A stretch of 33,969 nt of DNA from an uncultured Flavobacteriales bacterium (GCA_913059205.1 CAJXRM010000028.1:1-33969), one strand, 5' to 3'. Positions 24,301-33,824 are shown, counted from the first letter of the stretch. The notes: generated from the letters alone by a model not told the origin. Numbers and translations are program-made.

Positions 24301-25538
24301 TACTTACTCTCCGATTTTAAATTAATAGCTTTTCCAATTCGAAGATATTCAAATAAGTCCGAAGGATGACCAATTTTGTATTTACTTATCTTTTTCGGGT
24401 TTGCTTTATGGTCTTCAAGTTTAATGTCTGGAGAGCGTTTTTTACCCAATCGAACTATTAATAAGTCCTCCTGCGGTCTAGAAATGATGTACTGTCCGCT
24501 TACTCCGCGACAATAATTTACTTCGTTGTCACCTTCGCTAAAAAACCACGTGTGCAATCCATATCTATAATTTGGAATTCCATCTTCCGTCGACAAATCC
24601 GCGAGTGTATTCATTTCTTTAAAATACCAAGCAGGAATAATTTGTTCCTCTCCAAACTTTCCTTTATTGACAAAAAGTTGTCCCAATCTTCCATAATCTC
24701 TAGCAACAGAATATAGGCAACAAAACGCCTTTTCATCGCCATTTACCTTATCTAAACTCCAATATGCATCGTGCTCCATCCCTAATTTACTCCATAATTT
24801 TTCTTCGGCGTATTTAGAGAAATCTTTTCCAGTAGCCTTTTCTAATACAAATGCCAGGAGCTGCGAATTACCACTTTGATATTTAAATATTTTACCTGGT
24901 TTAGAAACGGCATCTTGTCCCATAACCAAACGTCTCAGATCTTCTCCATAATACGATTCAGCATTATCTGATAAAGGATTTTTACCACTCTCCGTCCAGT
25001 CCAAACCTGAAGACATTGTCAATAAATCACGCACCGTAATTTTGTCGCGACCTTTTGCTTTAAACTCTTTCAAATAGTGCCAAACTGGATCGTCCAAACT
25101 TTTAATATCGCCTTCGTCAGTTGCAATTCCTATTAACATAGAAACAACCGTTTTAGCTGTTGAAAACGTATTTGATACCGTTTTTTCTGTATGCTCTCCC
25201 CAATATTCTTCGTACACCAATGTATTGCCTTTATATACCAAAAAAGCTGTTGTTTCTAAATCCTCAATAAATTTCCTGTCTGATTTGGATAACTTATAGC
25301 TATTAAAGTTAGAACTGTACGTTACAATGGATTTATCCTTTGGAGCTTTTAAGGTAGAATATGGAAAAACATCAAGGTCATATATACCCGGTCCCATTTT
25401 TCCAACTAGATAAGTGTTTGCGATTCCTTTATAAATGTAAAACCGACCGGAAAGTACAATAAATAAATTCACAGTAATCAACACTGCAACTAGTGTGAAT
25501 AGAACTATTTTTACGGTTTTTTTTAGTATTTTTTTCAT
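24300..25538 (-). CDS. Beta-lactamase-fold serine hydrolase (class C-like)
   Basis: A 412-aa protein with an N-terminal membrane anchor (about 8-30) and a penicillin-binding/beta-lactamase fold. The catalytic Ser126-Thr-Ala-Lys129 motif follows NTF. The second motif Tyr220-Gln-Ser222 takes the place of the usual YxN, as in the 6-aminohexanoate-dimer hydrolase and esterase branch. The HDAYWSLD and YSVARDYGRLGQLFVNKGK stretches are typical of that branch. It is more likely an esterase or peptidase-like hydrolase facing the periplasm than a true antibiotic-resistance beta-lactamase. The gene begins directly after lipB with no spacer. Confidence 0.88.
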   Translation of the reverse strand: MKKILKKTVKIVLFTLVAVLITVNLFIVLSGRFYIYKGIANTYLVGKMGPGIYDLDVFPYSTLKAPKDKSIVTYSSNFNSYKLSKSDRKFIEDLETTAFLVYKGNTLVYEEYWGEHTEKTVSNTFSTAKTVVSMLIGIATDEGDIKSLDDPVWHYLKEFKAKGRDKITVRDLLTMSSGLDWTESGKNPLSDNAESYYGEDLRRLVMGQDAVSKPGKIFKYQSGNSQLLAFVLEKATGKDFSKYAEEKLWSKLGMEHDAYWSLDKVNGDEKAFCCLYSVARDYGRLGQLFVNKGKFGEEQIIPAWYFKEMNTLADLSTEDGIPNYRYGLHTWFFSEGDNEVNYCRGVSGQYIISRPQEDLLIVRLGKKRSPDIKLEDHKANPKKISKYKIGHPSDLFEYLRIGKAINLKSESK

Positions 25539-26234
25539 CTAGTTCGTGTAAGTAAAGTCGAACTGTGAGGCGATTTTTTGCTTTAGAATTTCAGACAACT
25601 CATCCATATCAACTTTTCGCCCCAACTCTCGTTCCATTGAAGTTACAGCTTTATCTTGAATTCCACAAGGTATGATGTGTGAAAAATAGCTCAAATCCGA
25701 ATTCACATTAAAACCAATGCCATGCATCGTTACCCAACGGGAACTTTTCACACCTATTGCGCATATTTTACGTGCTGTTGGTTTGTCACCATCAATCCAA
25801 ACGCCTGTCATTCCATCAACTCGACCAGATTCAATATTATATTCCTTAAGTGTTTGGATGACACTTTCTTCTAAAAAGCGCAAGTACTTATGGATGTCAG
25901 AGAAAAAATGATCCAAATCAAAAATGGGGTAAACGACTAGTTGACCAGGTCCGTGATAGGTAATATCTCCACCACGATTAATTTCATAATACATGGCATT
26001 ATTTTGTGCTAAACTCGCATCATTAAGCAACAAATTTTCTTTATCACCACTTTTTCCAAGGGTATACACATGGGGATGCTCACAAAAGAGAATTGTATTT
26101 CTTGTTGGCTCATTCGATTCACCATTTCTAACCTTTATTTTATGATCAACAGTTGCTCGGAACAATTTTTCTTGATAATCCCACGCTTCTTTATAATCAA
26201 TCAATCCTAGATTTTCATAGTGAACTTTTGGCAT
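25539..26234 (-). CDS. lipB: Octanoyl-ACP:protein octanoyltransferase
   Basis: Moves the octanoyl group from acyl carrier protein to lipoyl domains, the first step of lipoate synthesis. At 231 aa it is a normal length. Diagnostic are RGGDITYHGPGQLVVYP (87-103), the catalytic Lys156 in TARKICAIGV, and the catalytic Cys190 in HIIPCGIQDKAVTSM. The start at 26234 lies 9 bases after the isomerase stop. The serine hydrolase gene begins immediately after the stop. Confidence 0.97.
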   Translation of the reverse strand: MPKVHYENLGLIDYKEAWDYQEKLFRATVDHKIKVRNGESNEPTRNTILFCEHPHVYTLGKSGDKENLLLNDASLAQNNAMYYEINRGGDITYHGPGQLVVYPIFDLDHFFSDIHKYLRFLEESVIQTLKEYNIESGRVDGMTGVWIDGDKPTARKICAIGVKSSRWVTMHGIGFNVNSDLSYFSHIIPCGIQDKAVTSMERELGRKVDMDELSEILKQKIASQFDFTYTN

Positions 26235-26243
26235 CTAAATAAT

Positions 26244-27227
26244 TTAAAATTTTGCTAGTTCAGCCTTCAAATAATCGATAATTTCAATATCAATTGGATC
26301 CACTTCCTTTAACTCTGCTAAATACAACGAAGCCCAATCTACTAAATTGATATAATAAATCGATCGCTCAATAAGGTTATTTCCTATTGGTGAAATCGTC
26401 AAGTTTTTTGATGACATTGTAGCTATTCTCGCTTTTGTAATCTCCAATCTTCGCGCATTTCTTGGGTGAATATCATCGGATTCAAAAAAGATAGATGCAA
26501 AACGATCATCTCCACCGCCCCATCCAACTAATTCGTTGTGATTCATTTCTGGAAGCGAATGATGCCAACACAATAATTTACCGTTTTCGTTAAATTGCTG
26601 TCTTGCACGCACCAACACTGGTTCGTATATTGTTGTACCGTAAAGCACACCTACATTTCCCTTTAAAAATGCTGCTATTTCGTGAGCTTTCTTCTTTATT
26701 TTTACTTCTTCTTTTACAATTAATTGACGAGCAGTTTCCATTTCGTTTAAGCGTTCAGAACTAATCATTCCTAATTCACTAAAAATATTCAATAATTGAA
26801 CCAATGAAAATGCCAATGCCGTTCTAGGGGGATTTCCACCAGGAACGACAACACAATCAAATCCATTTCTTTCACAAATAGCTTGCATTTCGCCGCCAGA
26901 AGTTACACCTATAATGTGCGCTCCTTTTTCAATTGCCTCGTAAACAGTACTTAGCGTTTCCTCCGTATTTCCAGAGTAAGACGAACCAATTACAAGCGAG
27001 TTTTTTGAAACGAAAGCTGGAAGCGTATAATCATGTGCAAACAAAATTGGAACTCCAATTTCGTTTTCAATCCATTTTCCAACCAATTTTCCGCCAATTC
27101 CAGAACCACCCATTCCACAGATTACTATGTTTTGAATTTCTCTATCTGGTGTTTTAAACTTTGAACGCTTCGCTATTTCAATCGCTTCGCTAATATTTGC
27201 AGGAAATGCACTAATTAATTTCTCCAT
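26244..27227 (-). CDS. Bifunctional phosphoglucose/phosphomannose isomerase
   Basis: A 327-aa SIS-domain sugar isomerase that interconverts glucose-6-P or mannose-6-P with fructose-6-P. The first SIS domain has CGMGGSGIGG at 38-47 and SSYSGNTEETLS near 80-92. The PGI/PMI C-terminal domain contains LLCWHHSLPEMNHNELVGW, characteristic of this small bifunctional family. It is the first gene of the operon with lipB, the serine hydrolase and the 23890 gene. A near-match -7 box TAACTTTA is 19 bases upstream. Bifunctionality is inferred from the family; the enzyme may supply sugar phosphate for surface glycans. Confidence 0.9.
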   Translation of the reverse strand: MEKLISAFPANISEAIEIAKRSKFKTPDREIQNIVICGMGGSGIGGKLVGKWIENEIGVPILFAHDYTLPAFVSKNSLVIGSSYSGNTEETLSTVYEAIEKGAHIIGVTSGGEMQAICERNGFDCVVVPGGNPPRTALAFSLVQLLNIFSELGMISSERLNEMETARQLIVKEEVKIKKKAHEIAAFLKGNVGVLYGTTIYEPVLVRARQQFNENGKLLCWHHSLPEMNHNELVGWGGGDDRFASIFFESDDIHPRNARRLEITKARIATMSSKNLTISPIGNNLIERSIYYINLVDWASLYLAELKEVDPIDIEIIDYLKAELAKF

Positions 27228-27350
27228 AGGTAATTGAACTATTCTGTAAAGTTAATTATTCAACGAAAAAATGGTTAATCTCTTGCCTTTTAATTCAAAA
27301 AATATTCGATTTAGTTTTCAATTTAGTCCAGTTTAACCAATAAGAAATTC

Positions 27351-27358
27351 TAATTTTG
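27351..27358 (+). promoter_or_regulatory. -7 promoter box of the acyl-CoA thioesterase gene
   Basis: TAATTTTG is an exact TAnnTTTG match 15 bases before the chosen ATG. No TTG is seen at the -33 spacing. Confidence 0.5.
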
Positions 27359-27373
27359 TTTAAAATTTCAGCT

Positions 27374-27889
27374 ATGAAAGCAAAAACGGCAAAGGAAACA
27401 CTTTCAATCACCACTAAAGTTGTACTTCCAAACGATACAAATACATTAGGAAATCTTTTCGGGGGGCAACTGCTTGCTTGGATGGATGTCATTTCAAGTG
27501 TTGCCGCTCATCGTCATTGTCGTAGAGTTGTTGTAACGGCCTCTGTAAATCACGTTTCGTTTCAACAACCAATTATCCATTCGTCTATCGTTACGCTAAA
27601 AGCCAAGGTTTCTCGTGCTTTCAATTCTTCAATGGAGATTTTTGTTGATGTTTTTGTTGAAAATCCAGTTACAGGTGTTGAAACAAAGTCGAACGAAGCA
27701 ATTTACACCTTTGTTGCTGTTGATCAAAACGGAGGGCCGATTCAAGTTCCTGAATTAATTCCTGAAACTGAAGAAGAAAAAATGCGTTACGATGGTGCTT
27801 TGCGCCGTAAGCAATTGAGTTTGATTTTGGCAGGAAAAATGGATCCGAAAGAGGCTACTGAACTGAGAAAATTGTTTTTGGGAGAGTAA
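27374..27889 (+). CDS. Acyl-CoA thioesterase, hotdog fold (YciA/BFIT-like)
   Basis: Hydrolyses acyl-CoA thioesters. About 171 aa from the ATG at 27374 (MKAKTAKETLS); the frame is open to a TTG at 27356, but the ATG fits the promoter better. The hotdog signature PNDTNTLGNLFGGQLLAWMD carries the catalytic Asn/Asp residues seen in YciA-type enzymes, followed by VVTASVNHVSFQQPI and the EIFVDVFVENP strand. The C-terminal helix (EEEKMRYDGALRRKQLSLIL) is common in Bacteroidota members. It stands alone and converges on the GT9 gene with 17 bases between stops. Confidence 0.93.
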   Translation: MKAKTAKETLSITTKVVLPNDTNTLGNLFGGQLLAWMDVISSVAAHRHCRRVVVTASVNHVSFQQPIIHSSIVTLKAKVSRAFNSSMEIFVDVFVENPVTGVETKSNEAIYTFVAVDQNGGPIQVPELIPETEEEKMRYDGALRRKQLSLILAGKMDPKEATELRKLFLGE

Positions 27890-27906
27890 CAAGTGTTGGT
27901 CGCTAA

Positions 27907-28887
27907 CTAGTTATTCACCGCTTTCACAATCTCTTCCACATTTTGATCATTCATACATTTAAAATGCTTTTTGGGGCATTCTTGAAAGCCAATTTTTGAA
28001 CACGGGTGGCAATTCAATCCTTCCACTTGGTGGATGCTGAATTTTTCAGGTTGATTTGGATAATACGGATACATTCCTAAATCTGGTGTTGTATTTCCCC
28101 AAACAGAAACAATTGGTACACCAAAACAAGCCGCGATGTGCATCATTCCTGTATCGTTAGTGACCAGTTTATGACTTTGAGCTACAATACTCGCCGATTG
28201 GTTAAGGTTGTAATCGCCACAGGTGTTGATAACGTGCTTGTTTGTTGTTTTGGCTAACACTTCCAAGGCAACATTTCTGTCCATCATTCCACCAACAATA
28301 ACCACTGGTTTTGTGGATGCATTGGCAATTTTCACCAACAAATTCACTGGCATTTGTTTGGTTTTGAATTGTGCACCTATTGCTAAAGCAACGTACTCGT
28401 TTGAGTTCATGGCAAATTCGGCGAGCGTGTCAACATTGTCTTTTTCTGGTATGAAGTAATCTCCAGGAAGTTCATCGTTTTTTACGCCAAGCGGTTTTAC
28501 TGCATCAAAATATCTTTGAACCACATGCACTTTAGGCATTCGATTCAATTTGAACTTCACCAAGAAAAATTTACGAATGTTCAGTTTGTTGAATGTGGTC
28601 GATTTCACTCCAAGCTTTCTCTTCAAAGAAGTTGTGCGAATGTTGTTGTGCAAGTCAACTACCCAATCGTAACTTTCCTTTTTAAGATCGTTTACGACCT
28701 CATCAATGGATTTTTTCATTGTAAAAACGCGATCCACATGCGGGTTATCAGAAACAATTCCAGAAAACTGTTCTTTGGTAAGAAAGTGCAATTCGGTATT
28801 CGGGCACTGTTGCTTAATCGCTCTCACAACAGAAGATGTAAGAACTATATCACCAATGGAACTAAATCGTACAACAAGTATCTTCAC
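27907..28887 (-). CDS. Glycosyltransferase family 9 (heptosyltransferase-like)
   Basis: A 326-aa GT9 enzyme of the ADP-heptose:LPS heptosyltransferase type. The N-terminus ILVVRFSSIGDIVLTSSVVRAI is the family hallmark. TNDTGMMHIAACFGVPIVSVWG (about 245-266) is the nucleotide-sugar binding segment, and several Cys (NCHPCSKIGFQECPKKHFKC) near the C-terminus are usual in Bacteroidota members. It acts on the cytoplasmic face in lipopolysaccharide core synthesis. The gene starts 14 bases after the LTA-synthase-like gene and is likely co-transcribed with it. Confidence 0.93.
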   Translation of the reverse strand: MKILVVRFSSIGDIVLTSSVVRAIKQQCPNTELHFLTKEQFSGIVSDNPHVDRVFTMKKSIDEVVNDLKKESYDWVVDLHNNIRTTSLKRKLGVKSTTFNKLNIRKFFLVKFKLNRMPKVHVVQRYFDAVKPLGVKNDELPGDYFIPEKDNVDTLAEFAMNSNEYVALAIGAQFKTKQMPVNLLVKIANASTKPVVIVGGMMDRNVALEVLAKTTNKHVINTCGDYNLNQSASIVAQSHKLVTNDTGMMHIAACFGVPIVSVWGNTTPDLGMYPYYPNQPEKFSIHQVEGLNCHPCSKIGFQECPKKHFKCMNDQNVEEIVKAVNN

Positions 28888-28901
28888 TTTCTCAAATTAG
28901 T

Positions 28902-30776
28902 TTAAAGCGTTTTATAGTCGGCGTAAATTTGCGTTAAAAAGGCTTGTCCTTTTTTCACTTCTACGTTTTCTACGTTTTTAGGAAATGTATTTTCAAGAAA
29001 GGCCTTCATTTCCATTTGATACGTCATTCCGCCTAATGGAGTTACCCAACCAAAACCACGCGTAATTGTGTGACAAGCAAATTCAGGTGAATTTGGATTC
29101 AATAAATCTTTACTCCATGGATAACGAGAAATATCTCCTTTCATTTGATAAATCAACGTTGCTGCGATATCAGACTGCGACCCCAATTTTTCAATTCTTG
29201 CCCCTCGGTATTCATCTTTCAACGGTTCACCGTAAAACAATAGCGGTATTCTATTGTACTTATTAAACGAAGGACTTTCAGATGAAGGAGTAGCATGCCC
29301 ATGATCTGCTACAAATATGAACAAAGTGTTTTTGTACCATTTTTGTTTTTTACATTTTTCTATAAACGATTTCAAAGCCCCATCGGCATATACAACTGAA
29401 TTCATGAAATCAGCTTCTGTACCTGTAAATTTTTGTTTCCCTTTTTTAGGATAATCGTAAGGTGAATGTGTACTGCCTGTAAATGCGCAATGCATAAATG
29501 GCTCCTTCGTTTTATTCATTCGCTCGATGAAATAATTGTATAAATCCTCATCGAAATAATTCAATTTACCTCTTTTCAATCCACTCGGAAAATCTGCTTC
29601 GTCTTCTACGTCATCAAAACCATGATCTAAAAAATAACCACCTATATTTCCATACTTAAGATCGCCACTGAAAATATAATTAGACGAATATCCCCATTCC
29701 TTCATATCTTGATTAATGGAATTCAATTTTCTGGATTTTTCAGGTTGAAGCGATATTGAAATTTCAGGAATAGCTGGATTTCCACTAAAAATACTTGAAT
29801 TTCCTATTTCTGAAGTCCCTCCTGTTGCATAAATATTCGTAAATAACAATCCTTCTTTTGCTAACGCATCAAAATTTGGAGTTGCTCCCTTAGTTTCGCT
29901 CAAACATCCAATTGCTTCAGATGCCCAACTTTCCATTATCACAAAAACGACGTTCGGTCGATTATTTTGTAACACTTCTACATCGTGATTTTTTTGATAG
30001 TTGTATAGTTCATTTACAATTCGCTCTGCTTCCTTTGGTTTATTGTCAGGCATTAAGTCATCAATCTCGCTTCTATTATATAGTAAATAGCTTTTACTGA
30101 AATAATAAGTTGAATTTGTAGCTAAATCATTTGTTACAGGATTGTTAGAAAAGAACGCCGAATTAATATTAATCGGAATTTGCTGCCACCCTCCTCTTGC
30201 TAACAGTAAAAACAAAAATGAAAAAACACCAAAAAGTAAAATTGAAAAAGGAATTCGAATTGCCATTTTACTGGTTTGTTTGATTTCCATTTTCTTAAAA
30301 AGCCAACGACTAATTTTCCAGGCAAAAACGATTTCTAGAATTGAAAAGATGATAAATCCAATGGTCATTCCATAATCGGCTGTTCTAAAAACTTCATCTG
30401 GATTAGAAAGGTGGGTAAAAACACGTGAAGTCAATTTGTGATTCCACTCAGGGTATGCGTTTATCTCTCCTGCATGAATAAGTATCGTAATTAAAGCTTC
30501 AAATAATAGAATTCCAATGAAAAAGCGTTTAAACCATTTAGTTGGATGTGCGAAATACAACATAAGAAACAACAAAGGAAGTATTGATAAAAATCCTGCA
30601 GTTGCCAAATCCAATCGCATGGAATAGAAGAATGTAAGCATCCATTCCCAAAAAGAAACATCACCGAATTTATCCCAATTATGAATTGAAAACATGATTC
30701 GCTGAAAATCAAATAACAAGATCCAAAAAGCTAGAAGCTTAAGGAGTTGAATAAATAGACTTTTAAATGCGTTCAT
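28902..30776 (-). CDS. LTA synthase family sulfatase-fold membrane phosphotransferase
   Basis: A 624-aa inner-membrane protein with five N-terminal membrane helices (about 6-24, 42-73, 83-102, 136-156, 174-195). A periplasmic sulfatase-fold domain runs from about 273. The metal and nucleophile sites fit the LtaS group: Glu282 in VIMESWASE, the nucleophile Thr321 in YATGGTSEIG, and the ADHGHAT motif near residue 506. Gram-negative members add phosphoglycerol or phosphoethanolamine to periplasmic glycans, glycolipids or LPS. With the GT9 gene downstream, a role in LPS or surface-glycan modification is likely. It has a canonical promoter with almost no leader. Confidence 0.92.
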   Translation of the reverse strand: MNAFKSLFIQLLKLLAFWILLFDFQRIMFSIHNWDKFGDVSFWEWMLTFFYSMRLDLATAGFLSILPLLFLMLYFAHPTKWFKRFFIGILLFEALITILIHAGEINAYPEWNHKLTSRVFTHLSNPDEVFRTADYGMTIGFIIFSILEIVFAWKISRWLFKKMEIKQTSKMAIRIPFSILLFGVFSFLFLLLARGGWQQIPININSAFFSNNPVTNDLATNSTYYFSKSYLLYNRSEIDDLMPDNKPKEAERIVNELYNYQKNHDVEVLQNNRPNVVFVIMESWASEAIGCLSETKGATPNFDALAKEGLLFTNIYATGGTSEIGNSSIFSGNPAIPEISISLQPEKSRKLNSINQDMKEWGYSSNYIFSGDLKYGNIGGYFLDHGFDDVEDEADFPSGLKRGKLNYFDEDLYNYFIERMNKTKEPFMHCAFTGSTHSPYDYPKKGKQKFTGTEADFMNSVVYADGALKSFIEKCKKQKWYKNTLFIFVADHGHATPSSESPSFNKYNRIPLLFYGEPLKDEYRGARIEKLGSQSDIAATLIYQMKGDISRYPWSKDLLNPNSPEFACHTITRGFGWVTPLGGMTYQMEMKAFLENTFPKNVENVEVKKGQAFLTQIYADYKTL

Positions 30777-30780
30777 AAAA

Positions 30781-30809
30781 CAAAGTTAATTTTTTATTAG
30801 CACAGCCAA
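30781..30809 (-). promoter_or_regulatory. Promoter of the LTA-synthase-like gene
   Basis: Minus-strand TTG (30807-30809), 18-base spacer, TAACTTTG (30781-30788). The box ends only 4 bases before the ATG at 30776, so the transcript would begin at or beside the start codon. Confidence 0.75.
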
Positions 30810-30892
30810 AAAAGAAAAAACCGCGCATTTGATTTCTAGCAATGCATAATTTAAATGTAACTTTTGTTACTGTTTAAAAAACACTTTCTGAT

Positions 30893-30900
30893 TATTTTTG
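30893..30900 (+). promoter_or_regulatory. -7 promoter box of thioredoxin gene
   Basis: TATTTTTG exactly fits TAnnTTTG and ends 8 bases before the chosen ATG. A TTG at 30864-30866 is 26 bases upstream, longer than usual. Confidence 0.5.
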
Positions 30901-30908
30901 TTCCATAT

Positions 30909-31208
30909 ATGAGTTCATTTCAAGACATAATAAATTCGAATCGACCAACATTAGTTGATTTTCATGCCACATGGTGTGGACCTTGTAAAGCAATGGCGCC
31001 TATTTTAGATCAGTTAAAATCCGAATTAGGTGAATCAATTCGTATCCTTAAAATCGACGTAGATAAAAACCAAGCATTGGCAAATCAACTCAATGTTCGA
31101 GGAGTTCCTACATTTGTTTTGTATAAATCAGGACAAATTATTTGGAAACAAAGTGGAGGGATTTCCTTATCCAACCTAATTTCCAAAATTAAAGCAAGTA
31201 TTGATTAA
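30909..31208 (+). CDS. Thioredoxin
   Basis: A 99-aa cytoplasmic thiol-disulfide reductant with the classic WCGPCK active site (Cys23, Cys26) and the cis-proline strand GVPTFVLY. The LVDFHATWCGPCKAMAPILDQL opening and KIDVDKNQALANQLNVRGVP core are standard. The frame is open upstream to 30864, but that segment is hydrophobic, lies over the promoter box and is not homologous in style, so the start at 30909 (MSSFQDII) is preferred. It may supply electrons to the thiol peroxidase at 16330. It diverges from the LTA-synthase-like gene. Confidence 0.95.
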   Translation: MSSFQDIINSNRPTLVDFHATWCGPCKAMAPILDQLKSELGESIRILKIDVDKNQALANQLNVRGVPTFVLYKSGQIIWKQSGGISLSNLISKIKASID

Positions 31209-31304
31209 TAGAAGCATTATCGGTTTAGTTCCACGTTTTTAGTTCGATTTGTAGTCAACAATTCGCGCCATTTTTTTTAGTGTCAATATTATTATCGACT
31301 CAAA

Positions 31305-31336
31305 TTTGCACCTTATCCTATAAAAATCTACTTTTG
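31305..31336 (+). promoter_or_regulatory. hppA promoter
   Basis: TTTG (31305-31308), 20-base spacer, TACTTTTG (31329-31336): a full Bacteroidota consensus 28 bases before the ATG at 31365. Confidence 0.85.
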
Positions 31337-31364
31337 CACCCTTTAAATTACTTAACTATTAATT

Positions 31365-33824
31365 ATGGAACAAAACCTAATTTATATTTTACCAGTCTTT
31401 GGACTTGTTGGATTGATCTACATGCTATTCCTTTCTTCATGGGTAAAAAAACAACCTGTAGGAAGTGACAAAATGAAAAAGCTTTCTGGGTACATTGCAA
31501 ATGGAGCAATGGCTTTCTTGAAAGCAGAATACAGAATGCTAGCAGTATTTGTTTTAATAGCGGGTACAGCACTAGGTGTGATTTCAGCAATGGAATTAAT
31601 TCCAGCAGGAATGTTCATTGTTGTTTCTTTTGTTATTGGAGCTGTTTTTTCAGCTGTTGCAGGAAACATTGGAATGCGCATTGCTACAAAAGCAAACGTT
31701 AGAACTGCTGAAGCAGCAAAAACAAGTCTACCTCAAGCAATGAAAGTTGCATTTAGAGGAGGAACGGTTATGGGATTAGGTGTAGCTGGTTTAGCTGTAT
31801 TTGGTCTTTCATCAATTTTTATCTTCTTGATTTGGAACGGTGGTGAAAATGGAGATATGTCAGTTATTTTAGAAACTTTAGCTGGTTTCTCATTAGGTGC
31901 TGAGTGTATTGCATTATTTGCACGTGTTGGTGGAGGTATTTACACAAAAGCTGCTGACGTTGGAGCTGACCTTGTAGGTAAAGTTGAAGCTGGAATTCCT
32001 GAAGATGATCCTCGTAATCCTGCTACAATTGCAGATAACGTAGGTGACAATGTAGGTGATGTAGCTGGAATGGGTGCCGATTTATTTGGTTCTTATGTAG
32101 CAACAATGTTAGCTGCCATGGTATTAGGTAATTATTTAATTATACAAGACCCTGAAGCTTATTCTCGTTTCAATGGAATGGGACCGATTTTAATGCCTGT
32201 ATTAATTGCGGGAGTTGGAATCTTATTCTCAATCTTAGGAACATGGGTTATTAAAATCAAAAATAACGAAGCAAAAGAAAAACAAGTTCAAGGAGCATTT
32301 AACCTTGGTAACTGGGGATCTTTAGTGTTGACAGCTGTAGCTTCATATTTTATTATCCAATGGATGCTTCCAGCGACTATGAATATGGATTTCTTTGGAG
32401 AAGGAGTTAAAACAATTGGTGCTGACAGAGTTTTCTATGCAGTTTTAATTGGTTTAGCCGTTGGTGGACTAATTTCTATGTTGACTGAATACTATACAGC
32501 AATGGGGAAACGTCCAGTTATGGGGATTATTAAAAATTCATCTACTGGAGCAGCAACAAACATTATTTCTGGATTATCATTAGGTATGATGTCTACATTC
32601 GCTCCAATCATTCTTTTCGCTTCTGCGATTTGGGGTGCTTATGAGTGTGCAGGTTTTTACGGTGTTTCTATTGCAGCGTCTGCTATGATGGCAACTACAG
32701 CATTGCAATTGGCAATCGACGCATTTGGACCAATCGCTGATAACGCAGGTGGAATTGCTGAAATGTCAGAATTGGATCCAGAAGTACGTGAGCGTACAGA
32801 TATCTTAGATGCCGTTGGTAATACGACTGCTGCCGTTGGTAAAGGATTCGCGATTGCATCTGCTGCATTAACTGCATTGGCATTATTTGCTGCATATGTA
32901 ACGTTTACTAGAATTGATGGAATTAACATTTACAAAGCGAAAGTATTAGCTGCATTATTTGTTGGAGGTATGATTCCAGTTGTATTCTCTGCAATGGCAA
33001 TGAGTTCTGTTGGTAAAGCTGCTATGGCGATGGTTAAAGAGGTTCGACGTCAATTCAAAGAAATTCCAGGAATTATGGAAGGTGAAGCTGAACCAGAATA
33101 CGAAAAATGTGTTGACATTTCTACAAAAGCTGCATTGAAAGAAATGATGCTACCAGGAATTATCACTATTGTTTCTCCAATTATTATTGGATTTACAATG
33201 GGTGCTGAAGCATTAGGTGCGTATATGGCTGGTGTAACTGTTTCCGGTGTTCTTTGGGCTATTTTCCAAAACAATGCAGGTGGAGCTTGGGATAACGCTA
33301 AGAAGTCTTTTGAAGCAGGAGTTATGATTGATGGTGAAATGACTTACAAAGGTTCTGATGCTCACAAAGCGGCAGTAACTGGAGATACAGTTGGAGATCC
33401 ATTTAAAGATACATCTGGTCCTTCAATGAACATCTTGATTAAATTAACATGTTTAGTTGGATTGGTAATTGCTCCAATTTTAGGAAATGGACACCATGGT
33501 TCTGAAGCAAAGGCATGTGGAGTTCAAACTGAGTGCTCTTCAAAGAAAGCATGCGGTGCAGATAAAGCTTCTTGTAAAAAAGATGCAACTTCTTGCTCTT
33601 CTAAAAAAGCTTGTACAGGAGACAAATCAACTTGTAAAAGTGATTCGAAATGCGACATGTCAAAATGCGCAGAAATGACAAAAGAAGAATGTGCTAAAAT
33701 GTGCGACGATAAAGGTTGTTCACCTGAAGAAAAAGCTGCTTGCCTTGCAAACTACGATGAAAGCGGAAAGTTTATTGGCAAAGCATGTAGATCAGAAGAA
33801 AAAGCATGTTGCAAGAAAAAATAA
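31365..33824 (+). CDS. hppA: K+-dependent-type membrane pyrophosphatase with Cys-rich tail
   Basis: Pumps H+ or Na+ across the inner membrane using inorganic pyrophosphate. The 819-aa protein has about 16 membrane helices (residues about 1-706). The catalytic loop [19 protein letters not shown] is at 214-232 after GADLVGKVE. Ala489 and Gly492 in [10 protein letters not shown] match the K+-dependent subfamily (Lys and Thr there in K+-independent enzymes). Which ion is moved cannot be read safely. From about residue 707 to the end there is an extra tail of about 110 residues with 16 cysteines and many lysines, unlike the core (usual length about 660-730). Both ends of family members are on the periplasmic side, so the tail should be periplasmic. 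A terminator follows at 33859. Confidence 0.95.
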   Translation: MEQNLIYILPVFGLVGLIYMLFLSSWVKKQPVGSDKMKKLSGYIANGAMAFLKAEYRMLAVFVLIAGTALGVISAMELIPAGMFIVVSFVIGAVFSAVAGNIGMRIATKANVRTAEAAKTSLPQAMKVAFRGGTVMGLGVAGLAVFGLSSIFIFLIWNGGENGDMSVILETLAGFSLGAECIALFARVGGGIYTKAADVGADLVGKVEAGIPEDDPRNPATIADNVGDNVGDVAGMGADLFGSYVATMLAAMVLGNYLIIQDPEAYSRFNGMGPILMPVLIAGVGILFSILGTWVIKIKNNEAKEKQVQGAFNLGNWGSLVLTAVASYFIIQWMLPATMNMDFFGEGVKTIGADRVFYAVLIGLAVGGLISMLTEYYTAMGKRPVMGIIKNSSTGAATNIISGLSLGMMSTFAPIILFASAIWGAYECAGFYGVSIAASAMMATTALQLAIDAFGPIADNAGGIAEMSELDPEVRERTDILDAVGNTTAAVGKGFAIASAALTALALFAAYVTFTRIDGINIYKAKVLAALFVGGMIPVVFSAMAMSSVGKAAMAMVKEVRRQFKEIPGIMEGEAEPEYEKCVDISTKAALKEMMLPGIITIVSPIIIGFTMGAEALGAYMAGVTVSGVLWAIFQNNAGGAWDNAKKSFEAGVMIDGEMTYKGSDAHKAAVTGDTVGDPFKDTSGPSMNILIKLTCLVGLVIAPILGNGHHGSEAKACGVQTECSSKKACGADKASCKKDATSCSSKKACTGDKSTCKSDSKCDMSKCAEMTKEECAKMCDDKGCSPEEKAACLANYDESGKFIGKACRSEEKACCKKK
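33534..33650 (+). repeat. Tandem coding repeat in the hppA tail
   Basis: Two adjacent units of 60 and 57 bases encode [14 protein letters not shown] plus KKDATS, and [14 protein letters not shown] plus KSDSK. They appear to come from an internal duplication that expanded the Cys-rich tail. Confidence 0.85.

Noticed and set aside
24300..25538. Antibiotic-resistance beta-lactamase
   Set aside because: The fold and Ser-x-x-Lys are present, but the second motif is Tyr-Gln-Ser and the protein has a membrane anchor as in esterase/NylB-like relatives; resistance is not supported.
30864..30908. N-terminal extension of thioredoxin (MLLFKKHFLIIFVPY)
   Set aside because: It overlaps the -7 box, and thioredoxins of this size begin near MSSFQDII; an exported form is unlikely with the promoter placed there.
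32657..32929. Ala/Ile-rich minus-strand reading frame
   Set aside because: Complement of the membrane helices of hppA; a shadow.
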